Positions 54,100 through 64,000 of a DNA stretch of 64,000 bases are shown here, piece by piece. This stretch comes from Myoxocephalus aenaeus (lineage: Eukaryota; Chordata; Actinopteri; Perciformes; Cottidae): assembly GCA_038501785.1 (NCBI GenBank), contig JBAMJR010000155.1, positions 12,501 through 76,500 of the forward strand, written 5' to 3'. Position numbers and translations under genes: made by a program. A model generated the notes under the pieces. The model did no database searches. It was given only the letters and a program-made list of their open reading frames with translations, and had not been told where the DNA came from. Position 1 is the stretch's first letter. Each line of letters opens with the position of its first letter.

Positions 54100-55855
54100 G
54101 GCTCCAGTAACCTCACAGGTCACTGCTCCGGCTCCAGGCCTTCGCAAACTGACCCGCAAAGTGGTGCACGACACGTGTAAGAAATGAGGGCAGTCAGGAC
54201 AGCGGAGACGGGACACAGCGTTCAGGTCCAGCTTTGAACTATTGATAATTCATCGATATTATGTTAACAGACATCTTCAAGTTGTGGTATTGAGGATTAT
54301 TTGTTATGTTGCAAGATGTCAGGGTGCTGACACATGAAGCTAAAGAGGTGAAAAAGACAATTTAAGTCAAACCAAATATTGGAATATATAGGGTTTATAG
54401 TATAGTTTAGTATATGTTATATAACTAAACATTTCTTTGTAATTATATATATATATATATAGACAAAGTATTTTTAACGTCATGATTAAAATGCCCCGGC
54501 ACTTTTGACCTAAACCAAATTAGACTGAGAAAGCTTTTTTTCTCTCTTTCTTTTCCAACATTTTGCTGTTATCATTATTTGTGTCGTTATATTACAAATT
54601 AATATTTTGTTTCTCAATGCACTGGCATAGAAGAAGTGCCTCAAAGTTCAGAGCCTCAGCTTTTGTGCTTCATGGCTCTTATTGTATTCAACATTACACT
54701 TCCCTCAAATGCCAAAGTAAAGCTGTGTCCTAATCCGGTGTCTGAAAAGAGACTCTCTGATCTACAGAGGATTTCCTGTTTGCTTCACCAGCTGTTCCTG
54801 CCCCCACCCGTTGCCTAGCAACCAGCTGACATAAAAAGGGCATTAAAGAGATAGCTAATTACCTTTTGATACTAATGGACCAGAGATGGTAATTATATTC
54901 TTTTGCTTGCATATTATTTTGGACCGAGCCTCTTCATCGACACCTAGGTCAGTCAGTCCACGGACCTGCTTTTATGTATCACGTGTGTGTTCGTGGATAT
55001 ACTATATGTTATTATGTGTTGTATTTAATTTGTTCAATAAGTTAGATAATAAATTTTCCATCGTTCATTTTGGAAATAAATATTTTTTAAGATAATAAAT
55101 CATACTTTTCCATTAATCAGTTAATCATTTAATCAGTTGGTGTAATAAATAACTCATTTTCATTCAGTCATAGTTAAATAATAAATGTAATAACTTCATT
55201 TTATTCAAAACATTATATATACATTTCTCTCGTAGAGGAGCGAGCCTGTCCAGCCTCCCTGCTCTCCTCTCCTCTGCTGCAACCTCATGTCCTCCTTCAT
55301 TAGATCCAGCAGCACATCACTTCTCTCTCTTCCTCCTCCTCCTCTTCCTCCTCATGGTCACTCTGCTGTACTTGGCCTTGGTGTGCCCTCAGGGTTGGAG
55401 GCAATTAAGACAGTGGGGGGTTTATATAAGCCCTCTGACCCAACACCTCATCCGTGGGGTCAAACCACTGCCAAGTTGTTCATGGTTCTGACCCCGAGTG
55501 CTTCCTGAGGAAGAGGAAATCAAACAAGACACTTAACAAAACGACATTAAATTAAATGTAAATAAAAATGGTTTATTAATTTGTAGCAACACACATGCAC
55601 ATACTTCTTCTTCACGTTTTTCCCTTGCAATGGAGTCACCGTCCCACACAGGCCAATTTTTCTCCAAAATTGTCCTAATCACAGCGATGAGCATCTTCCT
55701 CATTTGTAGAGAGGGTGCGATCCTGAAGGACAGCTGCAGATGTTGCCTTGCACTTGAAGGCGAGGAAGTTCGGCAAAACCTACCAAGTGGCCCCCTTGGA
55801 TGTGTGATTGATTTATGTGCTTAACTTAACCTTCCTCTTGTGTTAGCTTTCTGTT
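54100..55855. other. Gene-free stretch
   Basis: Mostly AT-rich, with short (AT)n at 54448-54461 and a CT-rich patch around 55240-55350. No coding region is supported. Confidence 0.45.
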
Positions 55856-55861
55856 ACCATC

Positions 55862-56140
55862 TCTTGTGTGGCACCTGCTAGTGCCATCCGACCTCTGCAG
55901 CACATCCAGAATGCAGCAGCTGGACTGGTCTTTAACCTCCCGAAAGTCACCCACACTACTCCGCTCCTCCGCGCCCTTCACTGGTTACCGGTGGTCGCCC
56001 GCATCCGCTTCAAAACATTGGTACTTGCGTACCGTGCTACGAACAGATCGGGTCCAGTCTACATCCAGAACATGGTAAAACCGTACACCCCAGCCAGTTC
56101 ACTCCGCATCTGCCAATCGGAAATTCATAACTTTTGGGTT
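55862..56140 (+). pseudogene. L2-like LINE reverse transcriptase C-terminal fragment
   Basis: The frame reads RPLQHIQNAAAGLVFN, LLRALHWLPVVARIRFKTL and VLAYRAT, which is the conserved region after the catalytic core in fish L2-type LINEs (usual form IQNAAARL and LHWLPV). Only about 80 residues remain. Confidence 0.7.
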
Positions 56141-56513
56141 GAAATTGGGAACCAAATATCTTCCATAATATGATGTCTTATTGAGCTCAATCCTCTCCAA
56201 TGTATCGGAGGCCTACAGGCTGCTTCACCTGTATTAAAGATATAAAAGAACCCTTAGTCTTCTTTGGGGTGACATTTGGCGAGTGGCCTGTATAAATAAA
56301 AATAAAATGGTTGTAAGAATGAGGGTTTGCACCTTTGGGCTCCAAGGGGACCCTGAAGATTTGCACAATAGTGCACAATATTAATTCATATTAATTATTA
56401 TAGCAGGTTCAATATGGTGGATGATGAATTAGGTCTGTGTTGTTTTCTTTTCTTTTTTTTTTCTCAGTCTGATTGTTTGTATAGTGGGACATTATGCTAT
56501 GTTATGTATTATT

Positions 56514-57148
56514 TAGTGCTGTCATATTAGCGCGTTATTAACGGCGTTAACGCAAACCAATTTTAACGGCGTCAATTTTAACGGCGTCAATTTTATTAAC
56601 GCCGTTAGCGCATTTTGATTTTTCAACTTTTTTCTCGCGAGCGCCACGCCGGATGTAGCTCAACCGGAAGCAAAACAATAGGCACGCCGTTTGGGCTTGG
56701 AAGCTAGGCTAACGTTACGGTTTGAAATGAATGAATGGTGAGCGCGATACGGCAAAATGAATGATAAGACGCTAATGAATGGAAAGTTTACTTTCAAAAA
56801 GTTGTCAGATGTTCCCTTGACGAGACCAAAGTGGTATGTGCCATTAGTCATTGTGAACTGAGCTATCATCGTAGCCTATCCAGTCTGAAATACCACTTGA
56901 TGGCCAAGCACACAGCTGATGCTAACTCTGCGCCCCCTCGTCATAGCAGACAAGAATGGATGACTTGGGACAGAAACACATGGACACCACAACGAAGAGC
57001 AAACGTATTGCAGCCATAGCTAAATGGGTGGCTACTGCGTGTAGGCCTGTTAACGTTGTGGAGGACGAGGGTCTAGCTGATATAATACGCATCGCATCCA
57101 ACGACAGGACCTACGGATTGCCTTCGAGAGCCTGACTGCTATGTTCAC

Positions 57149-57206
<58 letters not shown>

Positions 57207-57532
57207 CCCTTGTTTACCTGAAATGTGCACTTTATAATGTTATTTTGTAAACCCTTGTTTACCTGAAATGTGCACTTTATAATTTTATTTTGTAAACCCT
57301 TGTTTACCTGAAATGTGCACTTTATAATTTTATTTTGTACCGCCCTGTTTGGCAGTTGTTTTTCAATAAAATAAAACATTTGCATAAAGCAAGCCAATCC
57401 ACTTTTTCATGTTGATAAGAGCATTAAAATGAAGAAGAAGAAAAATTGCGATTAATTGCGATTAATCGCGAGTTAACTATGACATAAATGTGATTAATCG
57501 AGATTAAATATTTTAATCGTTTGACAGCACTA
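56514..57532 (+). mobile_element. Non-autonomous hAT transposon with 8-bp target duplications
   Basis: The 1019-base element starts TAGTGCTGTCA and ends TGACAGCACTA, perfect inverted ends. The flanking GTATTATT occurs at 56506-56513 and again at 57533-57540, an exact 8-bp duplication as expected for hAT. Inside, a frame at 56831 reads CAISHCELSYHRSLSSLKYH and LMAKH, a BED-type zinc finger, followed in another frame by RIAAIAKWVATACRP and EDEGLADIIRIASNDRTYG from an hAT transposase. The catalytic part is missing, so it needs help to move. Confidence 0.93.
57151..57340. repeat. (CT)n tract and 45-bp triplication in the hAT element
   Basis: A CT tract at 57151-57202 is followed by three copies of a 45-base unit starting at 57207, 57252 and 57297, each with TTGTTTACCTGAAATGTGCA. 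Both lie where the transposase core would be expected. Confidence 0.9.
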
Positions 57533-57540
57533 GTATTATT

Positions 57541-58005
57541 ATTAGTTTTAGTTTTAGTTAGCGTGTAACCTGTATGAACTGAAAATAAAATGATTGAAAG
57601 AAAGAAACTAATAACTTTATTTTGCAGTTTTTAAATCAACAACCATGTATTTACAGATTTCTTTGACTCGTAAAAACAAAAGTGACCAGAAATCAATCAA
57701 ACCCCTTTTTAAACCGTTGGCATCTATTCTACTTTGTTGATTCACTTTTTATGTCCAATATTACAATGAGACAAACTTTATATTCCTGACACTAACAGCA
57801 TAGTTTGCAGAAGGGATGTTAATGATTATTCAAGTTAACGTGGGAAACGTGGCTGCATGTGTACAAGTATCGGTATCTGTGCATCCCTACAGTTAGAAGA
57901 TACGATGTAGAAGATAAGAAGTAGAGGATGAGATGTAGAAGATAAGATGTATACCACATAGGGTTGAGGCTGATTAAGTTCCCTTGAATGAAGTGGCAGA
58001 AGTGA
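57541..58005 (-). other. TRIM 3' region
   Basis: Downstream of the TRIM stop there is a short AGATGTAGAAGATAAG repeat (57897-57950) and a TTTATT at 57616-57621, which is AATAAA in the TRIM sense and a candidate polyadenylation site. No other gene. Confidence 0.45.
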
Positions 58006-59652
58006 TTAGTTCCATCCAACGGGAGTGATGATCAGAGGTGCCGAGTTTTTACCACCATAATGAATACCAGCACTTAAGAATGGGAAGAGTTTCTCCTTGA
58101 AGGAGCAGTCAGTAAATGAGTAGATAAGAGCTGCAGCTTCTACGTCATAGAAGGAGACCAGACCCTCCTCATAGTCCACAAACACCCCCACCTTCTTAGG
58201 CCGAGACTTCAGGGAGAGAAGAACCGAAGGGTCGTCAGCAGCTGTGTATTCTTTTCCATATCTCAAACATATAATCCAGTAACCATTCTGAGGGCTCACT
58301 GTGACGTATCCCTTCCTGTCGATCGACTCTCTGGCCACTCCTAAATCCCATTCGGACTTTCTTTTCACTTGAATCTCAAAGTAAAAATGTTCCGAAGAGA
58401 AATGCTGTGTTCCTAAAACACAGGAAGTGAGAGAAAACCGCTCTGGATTGTCAAGGAGACATTTCTTCCGTATCTTACCAGTACGCACTTGTTTCCCATC
58501 ACCAGACAGGATGAGACTGGAATGAGCTGTATCAGGATCAAGAGTCACATCCACTGCAAACCTCTGGACCCTCTTCAACTCAGCTTCAGCAAACAGATTC
58601 TTCATCTTTTGACTGAGAGTCTCCTCCAGCTGAACCACAGCGGTCCTCACAGTCCCCTCATGAGATGCTGGAGGAACCTTTGTCCAGTCCTTGGTGGGTG
58701 GTGGGAGGTGGATGTTTAGGGACTGGAAGCTCTGGAGAAGGTGGAGGTGGTCTTCAGAGAGGGAGAGCTTCTCCACCTCAGTGCTCCTCTTCATCAGCTC
58801 AGAGATTTCCTGTTCCAGCTCTTTGATGGCGTCTTCAGCCTGTTTCTTTGTTGTTCTCTGCTTCTCTTCTATCGTATCGATGAGCTCCTTCAGTTTTCTC
58901 TCAACAGAATCCTTCAGATCAGTGAAGACCTGAACACCTTCTGCTTTCTCTCTGTCTGCATCTTCCTCACTGAGCGCCACTATGCGTTTGACCTCCTGAA
59001 CCTTCAGTCGTCTCTTCTGGATCATCTCCTGAATTTCAGCCTCTGTCTTCTCCAGCTCGACCTTCTTTCCTTCATATTCTTCTTTCAAAGGAACAAACGT
59101 GTGCGTATTGTGGTCTAACACGGGGCAGAGCACGCAGACACATGTCTGGTCGGTCGTACAGAACAGCTCCAGAGGTTTATCGTGCTTCGTACACATCCTG
59201 CCTTCCAGGTTCTCCACAGGGTCGATCAGCTGATGTCTCTTCAGGCCGGACATTGTCAGATGAGGCTCCAGGTGAGTCTCACAGTAGGAGGCCAGACACA
59301 CCAGGCAGGACTTCAGGGCCTTCAGTCTGGTTCCAGTGCAGACGTCACAGGGAACTTCTCCTGGTTTGGACTCTTGTTGCTCTGAGCTGCTGCTGCTGGC
59401 TTTCTGTTGAGCCGACTGTCTGAACTGAAAAACCATCTCAGACAACAAAGTGTTGACCCTCAACTCCGGTCTTGTGGTGAAAACCTCTTTACACAAGGGA
59501 CACTGGCACCTGTCACTGATATTCCAGTGTTCAGTGACGCAGCTTTTGCAGAAGTTGTGTCCGCATGGTGTGGTGACGGGATCAGTGAACACATCCAGAC
59601 AGACGGAGCACAGGAACTGATCTTCAGATGGCAGATAGTTTGCAGCAGCCAT
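58006..59652 (-). CDS. TRIM E3 ubiquitin ligase, fish TRIM type (RING, B-boxes, coiled coil, PRY-SPRY)
   Basis: One exon encodes 548 residues. The start is the ATG at 59650-59652, because the acceptor TGTGTAG lies two bases before it and the longer frame upstream is intronic. RING finger: C15 to C54 (CSVCLDVF, CGHNFC, CPLC). B-box 1-like: about 102-131 (CDVC, CLVC). B-box 2: about 154-184 (CTKHDKPLELFC). Coiled coil: about 190-310. PRY-SPRY: about 365-545 (LDPDTAHSSLILSGDG, FYFEIQV, WDLGVARESI). Such TRIMs ubiquitinate targets recognised by the SPRY domain; many fish members act in antiviral immunity. It resembles finTRIM or TRIM25-like proteins. Intact, and it uses a separate noncoding exon upstream. 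Confidence 0.95.
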   Translation of the reverse strand: MAAANYLPSEDQFLCSVCLDVFTDPVTTPCGHNFCKSCVTEHWNISDRCQCPLCKEVFTTRPELRVNTLLSEMVFQFRQSAQQKASSSSSEQQESKPGEVPCDVCTGTRLKALKSCLVCLASYCETHLEPHLTMSGLKRHQLIDPVENLEGRMCTKHDKPLELFCTTDQTCVCVLCPVLDHNTHTFVPLKEEYEGKKVELEKTEAEIQEMIQKRRLKVQEVKRIVALSEEDADREKAEGVQVFTDLKDSVERKLKELIDTIEEKQRTTKKQAEDAIKELEQEISELMKRSTEVEKLSLSEDHLHLLQSFQSLNIHLPPPTKDWTKVPPASHEGTVRTAVVQLEETLSQKMKNLFAEAELKRVQRFAVDVTLDPDTAHSSLILSGDGKQVRTGKIRKKCLLDNPERFSLTSCVLGTQHFSSEHFYFEIQVKRKSEWDLGVARESIDRKGYVTVSPQNGYWIICLRYGKEYTAADDPSVLLSLKSRPKKVGVFVDYEEGLVSFYDVEAAALIYSFTDCSFKEKLFPFLSAGIHYGGKNSAPLIITPVGWN

Positions 59653-60188
59653 ATCTACACACACATTGGGGAAGAAAGGAAAAACATTTTAATTAAAATA
59701 GAGTTTAATTAGTGTTGAAAAATGAAGCAAGTGTGATTATTTGTATTTCTTTTACGTAAGCAACCAAGATCAAAGTCGTGCAATGTGCATTAAAGAACAG
59801 CACTGACAAAAAAGCTCTGTTTACGTGATGCAAACACATCACATTTCCTCCAGCTCCTTCACAATAAAAGCCTCCCGCTGGTTCGCTGGTCGAAAACTTG
59901 TATTGTGAAACAACGAGAGGAAATAGATGAACAGTAACAATAGCAGGAAAGTCAGAGTGAGTCTAAACTTAAAACCACAGAGATTCCGTTACAAGTTACT
60001 AAAGTCCTCCTGAGACACTTAAAAGCTGTTAAAGTGAGTTTCTGTGCAGTGGGACTTTGGACAGACAGTTATTTTGTTAATAATGCATCAGGTATGAAGT
60101 GATAAGAGAGGAACTTCCTGCCTGAGTAAAGGTAAAGTTTAGTGTTAATCCTGGTGATTAAAGGTGTAACTATGATCAGATGTACTCA

Positions 60189-60280
60189 CCAGTGTTTGGA
60201 AGAGACTGTTGTGTTGAGGAAAACCTGATGAAGTCACTTTGAATTGTCTTTGAGAAAAGCAGCGTGTCTGCCACTCTGAA
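60189..60280 (-). other. Probable noncoding first exon of the TRIM gene
   Basis: In minus sense the sequence reads GTCTCTTCCAAACACTG|GTGAGTACA, a strong donor at about 60188. The coding exon begins with an acceptor two bases before its ATG, so an upstream exon is required and this is the best candidate. Its outer edge is not defined. Confidence 0.65.
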
Positions 60281-60283
60281 GAA

Positions 60284-60299
60284 CTTCACTTTCGTTTCT
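60284..60299 (-). promoter_or_regulatory. Interferon-stimulated response element
   Basis: In minus sense the bases read AGAAACGAAAGTGAAG, which contains GAAANNGAAA, the core recognised by IRF/ISGF3 factors. It lies directly upstream of the proposed TRIM first exon, the usual place for interferon control. Confidence 0.75.
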
Positions 60300-60659
60300 G
60301 GAGTGTGACGTAGGAGCTCTCCTCTCCAGTGTTGCTCCGCCTCTTAACTGCAGTTCAGGTCTAACCCTGAAGATTTTCATAGATAGTTATTGTATGTATT
60401 TAACCTGATTAATGACCTCTCTGCAGTATACAGAGAGACAACAGAGACATGTCAGCTGTCAGTGATTGAACCACTTAAACCAAAAACTTAAAACTTAAAA
60501 CCAAAGTTAACATTTACATTAACCCTGTATGCTGTATAACTGATCATAATAATACTATTTCTAGTAGAAGCAGTAAGTCAGAACATCTTCACTTCCTGTT
60601 TTATTCTGACAGCTTGATGGCAACGGGCATTAAAATGTAGCATGTAAACATCCAAGTGA

Positions 60660-60957
60660 AATAATATAATGATGAATCTAGTTTAAATGAAAAATTATAG
60701 GCCGATATCAAACCTCCCATTTTTAAGTAAAATATTGGAAAAAGTGGTTTTTCAACAGCTGAAAAGCTTCTTGACCGAAAATAACTGTTTCGATGTCTTC
60801 CAGTCCGGCTTTCGTCAGCACCACAGTACTGAATCTGCTCTTGTTCAGGTTTTCAACAACTTCCACTTAAACACAGACAGTGGCAGAACTTCAGTCTTAG
60901 TATTACTGGATCTCAGTGCTGCATTCGACACGACCGATCATGACATACTACTACTAT
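60660..60957 (+). pseudogene. L2-like LINE reverse transcriptase fragment
   Basis: The frame 60687-60957 reads NYRPISNLPFLSKILEKVVF, FQSGFRQHHSTESALVQV and LLDLSAAFDTTDHDILL, the N-terminal reverse transcriptase motifs of fish L2-type LINEs. The AFDT is the usual AFDTVDH with V changed to T. It stops before the catalytic YxDD. Confidence 0.85.
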
Positions 60958-60959
60958 AG

Positions 60960-61948
60960 TAACATCTATGGTGTTACGGGTCAATTTCGACCCATATATA
61001 TTTACTTCAAGAAAAAGGCAATAGAACTTTAATACAAACACAAAATGAAAGCACAAAATATAGATATGCAAGGTCACCAATCAAGCAAATCTTATTTTTG
61101 TGTGGGGTGAATGGAATGTCGATATCAGTTTTAAAATACATTAGGTTTATTCATATTTATTGCATGATTATCATGAAGTAAGCTTTATTACACTTTAATA
61201 ATACTGAATATTTAAACCTGATTATGAATTTGAAACCAATTTTATTTATTTATGCTAAATGCATAAACCTGTTTGCGTATTTAATATCACATTGAGTTTA
61301 TTAGTTTGTTCATGTTAAATCTGTATTCCAAATTGATGGAAATGTTATATGCAATTAAAGTACATAGGTATTACATATTAGACCTAAATATTTCTGAGTG
61401 TACCTGTCACTTTTAGAGGTGATTGATTGTTCTGATGTTTAAAACCCCCTAATTTCGAGTGAATTCAACTATTTATTTTGTCTTTAGCTGTATTTAAATA
61501 TAGGCTTTTTTCTCCTTTATTTGAGCACAGTTGAAACACTTTCAAGCCTAAAATGTCTGATGAAAAGTGACCACCATGTTTCCTTTATCAACAAATCCTG
61601 ATTCACTCACAATTATTTTTTTCATTGCTGTAAATATGATTTATTTGTATACCATGTGTCTTTCACTATAATGGAGTAAAAAAAAAACTTGAAAGCGAAT
61701 TTCCATTTCAGTTTATTCATCATTTAATATCACAACTGGAAGCCCAGCCCACGGCTCTCTACGAAGACGAGGAAAAACTCCCCAAAATCCCGATGAATAA
61801 ATGAGAATTGGGAAGAAGCCTCAGGAAAGGAAGCCTCTCCACCGATGACTGCTGTGCTGCAACACATGCAGAAGGACTTCATCACGTTCTCCTTCCTGTC
61901 ACAGAGGGAGCACATTAGTATTTGGATGACACTTATGTATGGGATTGG

Positions 61949-61987
<39 letters not shown>

Positions 61988-62110
61988 TAATCACTCCCAT
62001 CAGATGAGTACAATTAAACATGTTTTTCTTGTGTGGCATAATTATGTGTTGCAGAAAGACATAAATGCATCTTGAATCCTTGAATCCCTGAAGATGACAT
62101 GCAGGAGCTC
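60960..62110. other. AT-rich stretch, no gene supported
   Basis: It opens with a small palindrome GGGTCAATTTCGACCC near 60976, which occurs at the ends of some fish DNA transposons, but I find no matching partner. The open frame 61730-61915 on the minus strand has no recognised domain. Confidence 0.45.
61951..61986. repeat. (AAT)n microsatellite
   Basis: About 12 units of AAT between the L2-like fragment and the kinase pseudogene. Confidence 0.95.
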
Positions 62111-62111
62111 C

Positions 62112-62970
62112 TCACGTTCTCCAGTTAATCAAAGAGGGAGCATCGTTAGTAACTGGATCACTAGTTTGGGATTGGATGTCTTGATCGATTGGAAGTGTGT
62201 ACGTGCGAGTGAAGTTCAGCCATGGGTGAAACCTGATCTGTGTCAGGGATGGACGCTGTTTGGGGTCTTCAATGGAACACGCTCGCAATAAATCCTGGCA
62301 ATCTGGAGCGAGCGGAGGAGAAGAAGGTGAACTTGCTGGTCTCAAAAACTTCACCAGTTTGGACTAGAGGACCATCGCTATAGGACCTAGAATATACAGA
62401 CATAATAATAAGACTGCGAGGAGCTTTGTTTCAAGGTAAAGTCACAGATGGGTGGAGAGCAGGAGTAAAGGTAGACGTCTTACCGTGGTATTGACGGTGC
62501 GAGGCCCCTTTCTTAACGAAGCGGCTCAGTCCAAAATCAATAACGCAAACGTGCAGGACGTCCGAGACGGTCTCGATCAATATATTTTCCCCATCTCCTG
62601 AAGGTCAACTGCTGCATCCACCAGCTGCTTAAGAATGATCTGACAGACAAAAAGAGAGAGATGAGGGATCAGAGAGGAGGGTGGGTTTGACATGTGTTCA
62701 TGCCTGTGACTCTGAGCTGACTACAACTGAAGATGCCATTATCATAATCAATAGAAACAATGTTCAAAAACTAGGAAAATAAACCCTCAATGGCAAAATA
62801 AATCCCTTAAGTAGCCCCGCTTCCTGTAAAAAGTTCAATAGAAGGATCCTCCAGCTGCTTACCTTGGCCTGCTCCTCTGGTAAGGAGCCTCTGTTACCTT
62901 CGATGTAGTGAAATAGGTCTTTAGCAGTAGCTGGTCTCTCCAGCACCAGGATCAGCTCCCAGATCATACC
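62112..62970 (-). pseudogene. PIM-like serine/threonine kinase pseudogene
   Basis: Three exon remnants on the minus strand. Exon 62863-62970 reads ELILVLERPATAKDLFHYIE and ends EEQAK|GTAAGC. Exon 62484-62639 reads IILKQLVDAAVDLQEMG, then (after a frame change) NILIETVSDV and VIDFGLSRFVKK, including the DFG motif, ending at CACG|GTAAGA. Exon about 62112-62375 reads DCQDLLRACSIEDPKQRP and SLTQIRFHPWL. In PIM-type kinases the HRD-x-K catalytic loop lies between QEMG and ENILI; it is deleted near 62586-62592. The N-terminal lobe with the glycine loop and VAIK lysine is absent. Confidence 0.8.
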
Positions 62971-62994
62971 AGTCCAGTAGGGACACTAATGTTT

Positions 62995-63610
62995 TGATTT
63001 AGGAAAGGTTCAGAAATCACGATGGAATAATCACGATTTATAATCAGCTTTCACACGTCTTGGCATGCTCTCAGTCTCTCACTCGTGCCTCGTGCAAAAA
63101 CTCAAGCAGCTTGGCTTTGTTTGATGGCTTGTGACCATCCATCTTCCTCTTCATCACATTCCAGAGGTTTTCAATGGGATTCAGGTCTGATCTGGTGGTC
63201 CTTCCTCCACACCATCACTGACCTCTAGCTGTGTGGCATGGAGCATCGTCCTGATGTCTGCTGCTTGACCGCCGTCTTTGACATTTTAAGGATGGAAGCA
63301 ACCTGAAGCTCACGGTTTCCCTCTGCCAATAAAACCGGAATTGAACCTTTCTTTTTAACTCTTTTCCTCACTTTTTGTATTCCAATTACTTTTGACGTAC
63401 TACAAGCACTGTTTCTGCCATCCAGCTGGTCCTATTGCAGGAGGATAGTGATTTTATACTTTTCTTCATTAAATAATGTTTGGTTCAGAGGATCACCTCA
63501 TCAGTACCTCATTGAGTAGAATCAGGTGTGCATGACTGGAATGGAATGGCTGCCATACGTGCAGAGATGCTGATTTAAGACACATTTGGAGTGATCTCTT
63601 TTCAGAGCTG
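62995..63610 (-). pseudogene. Tc1-type transposase relic
   Basis: In minus sense the sequence near 63190-63070 reads SDLNPIENLWNVMKRKMDG and KPSNKAKLLEFLHEA, the C-terminal end of a Tc1 transposase with the catalytic E of DLNPIEN. The rest is in broken frames without the other catalytic residues. It is a different, older copy than the one at 37 kb. Confidence 0.75.
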
Positions 63611-64000
63611 TATATACAGTATATATATATATATTATTATCTATTTTTTATATTCATTTATTTATATATATATTTATTCAAAATGTTACTCAAGCAAAAG
63701 TACAAAGTTATTTTCAATAAAATATACTTAGAACCTTTTTAACCCCAGTTAAGCCCCAGCCATTTTTCTCAAAAATTCCAAATGGTTTTGCATAATCATA
63801 CTAAATACAGAATATTTCCTCAACCACAAGGGCTATTTTAATAGTTTCAAAAGGTATAATATACAGAACACACTTGTGAGACTAGTTAAGAGGTTCATAT
63901 AGCAGTATAGGTGATACTGGTTTATTGGTTGATGGTAGAACACAGGAAAAAGAAAAAACTTCCAGGATGTATTTCCTCTTTTTAATTTGCATATCATTGC
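63611..64000. other. Right edge, no gene supported
   Basis: AT-rich sequence with ATATAT near 63615-63680 and no coding region or recognisable element. Confidence 0.5.

Noticed and set aside
59653..59664. Four extra N-terminal residues on the TRIM frame
   Set aside because: They fall within the intron, since the acceptor lies two bases before the ATG at 59652.
60976..60991. Palindrome GGGTCAATTTCGACCC as the end of a DNA transposon
   Set aside because: No matching inverted end or target duplication was found nearby.

Overview
This is nuclear DNA from a vertebrate, almost certainly a ray-finned (teleost) fish, probably a percomorph, although the sequence alone cannot prove the order. The signs are genes split by GT-AG introns, dense (CA)n tracts, Tc1/mariner, hAT, L2-like, I-like and Tx1-like elements, tRNA-derived SINEs, a fish-type TRIM gene and a decayed PIM-type kinase. 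Nothing prokaryotic is present.

Layout. (1) About 0.9-9.6 kb, plus strand: at least six exons of one gene that splice in frame to about 950 residues. In order they encode the C-terminal tail of a SET domain, a serine-rich and basic region, one C2H2 finger, an acidic region, a Crypton-like tyrosine-recombinase domain that has lost its catalytic tyrosine, an AT-hook-like motif and a C-terminal W-x-x-x-E/C-x-x-C domain. It looks like a domesticated transposon gene. (2) About 14.4-48.9 kb, minus strand: the whole glycine receptor beta subunit gene (glrb), with a noncoding first exon and ten coding exons that join in frame to 495 residues. The two genes converge. (3) The glrb introns hold most of the mobile elements: a Tx1-type LINE set in a GA/TC microsatellite and broken by a Gypsy 3' end, a decayed GTF2IRD2-like hAT copy, an hAT MITE, an almost intact Tc1 element, several SINEs and LINE tails, and long CA tracts. 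(4) About 49-57.6 kb: a repeat graveyard with a 31-bp minisatellite, an I-like LINE endonuclease fragment, a frameshifted copy of a fish multicopy family, L2-like fragments and a clean hAT element with 8-bp target duplications. (5) About 58.0-60.3 kb, minus strand: an intact TRIM gene (RING, two B-boxes, coiled coil, PRY-SPRY) with a noncoding first exon and an ISRE next to it. (6) 60.6-64 kb: an L2-like fragment, a PIM-like kinase pseudogene that lost its HRD catalytic loop, and a Tc1 transposase relic.

There is no operon-like cooperation here. glrb makes the gephyrin-anchored beta subunit of inhibitory glycine receptors, the TRIM gene is probably interferon-inducible, and the first gene is probably nuclear. 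The points most worth a second look are the UG and CA tracts that hug both splice sites of the frame-breaking 83-nt Cys-loop exon of glrb, an inverted 38-bp copy of that exon in the next intron, pore-residue changes in the receptor M2 segment, and the dead recombinase joined to a partial SET domain.
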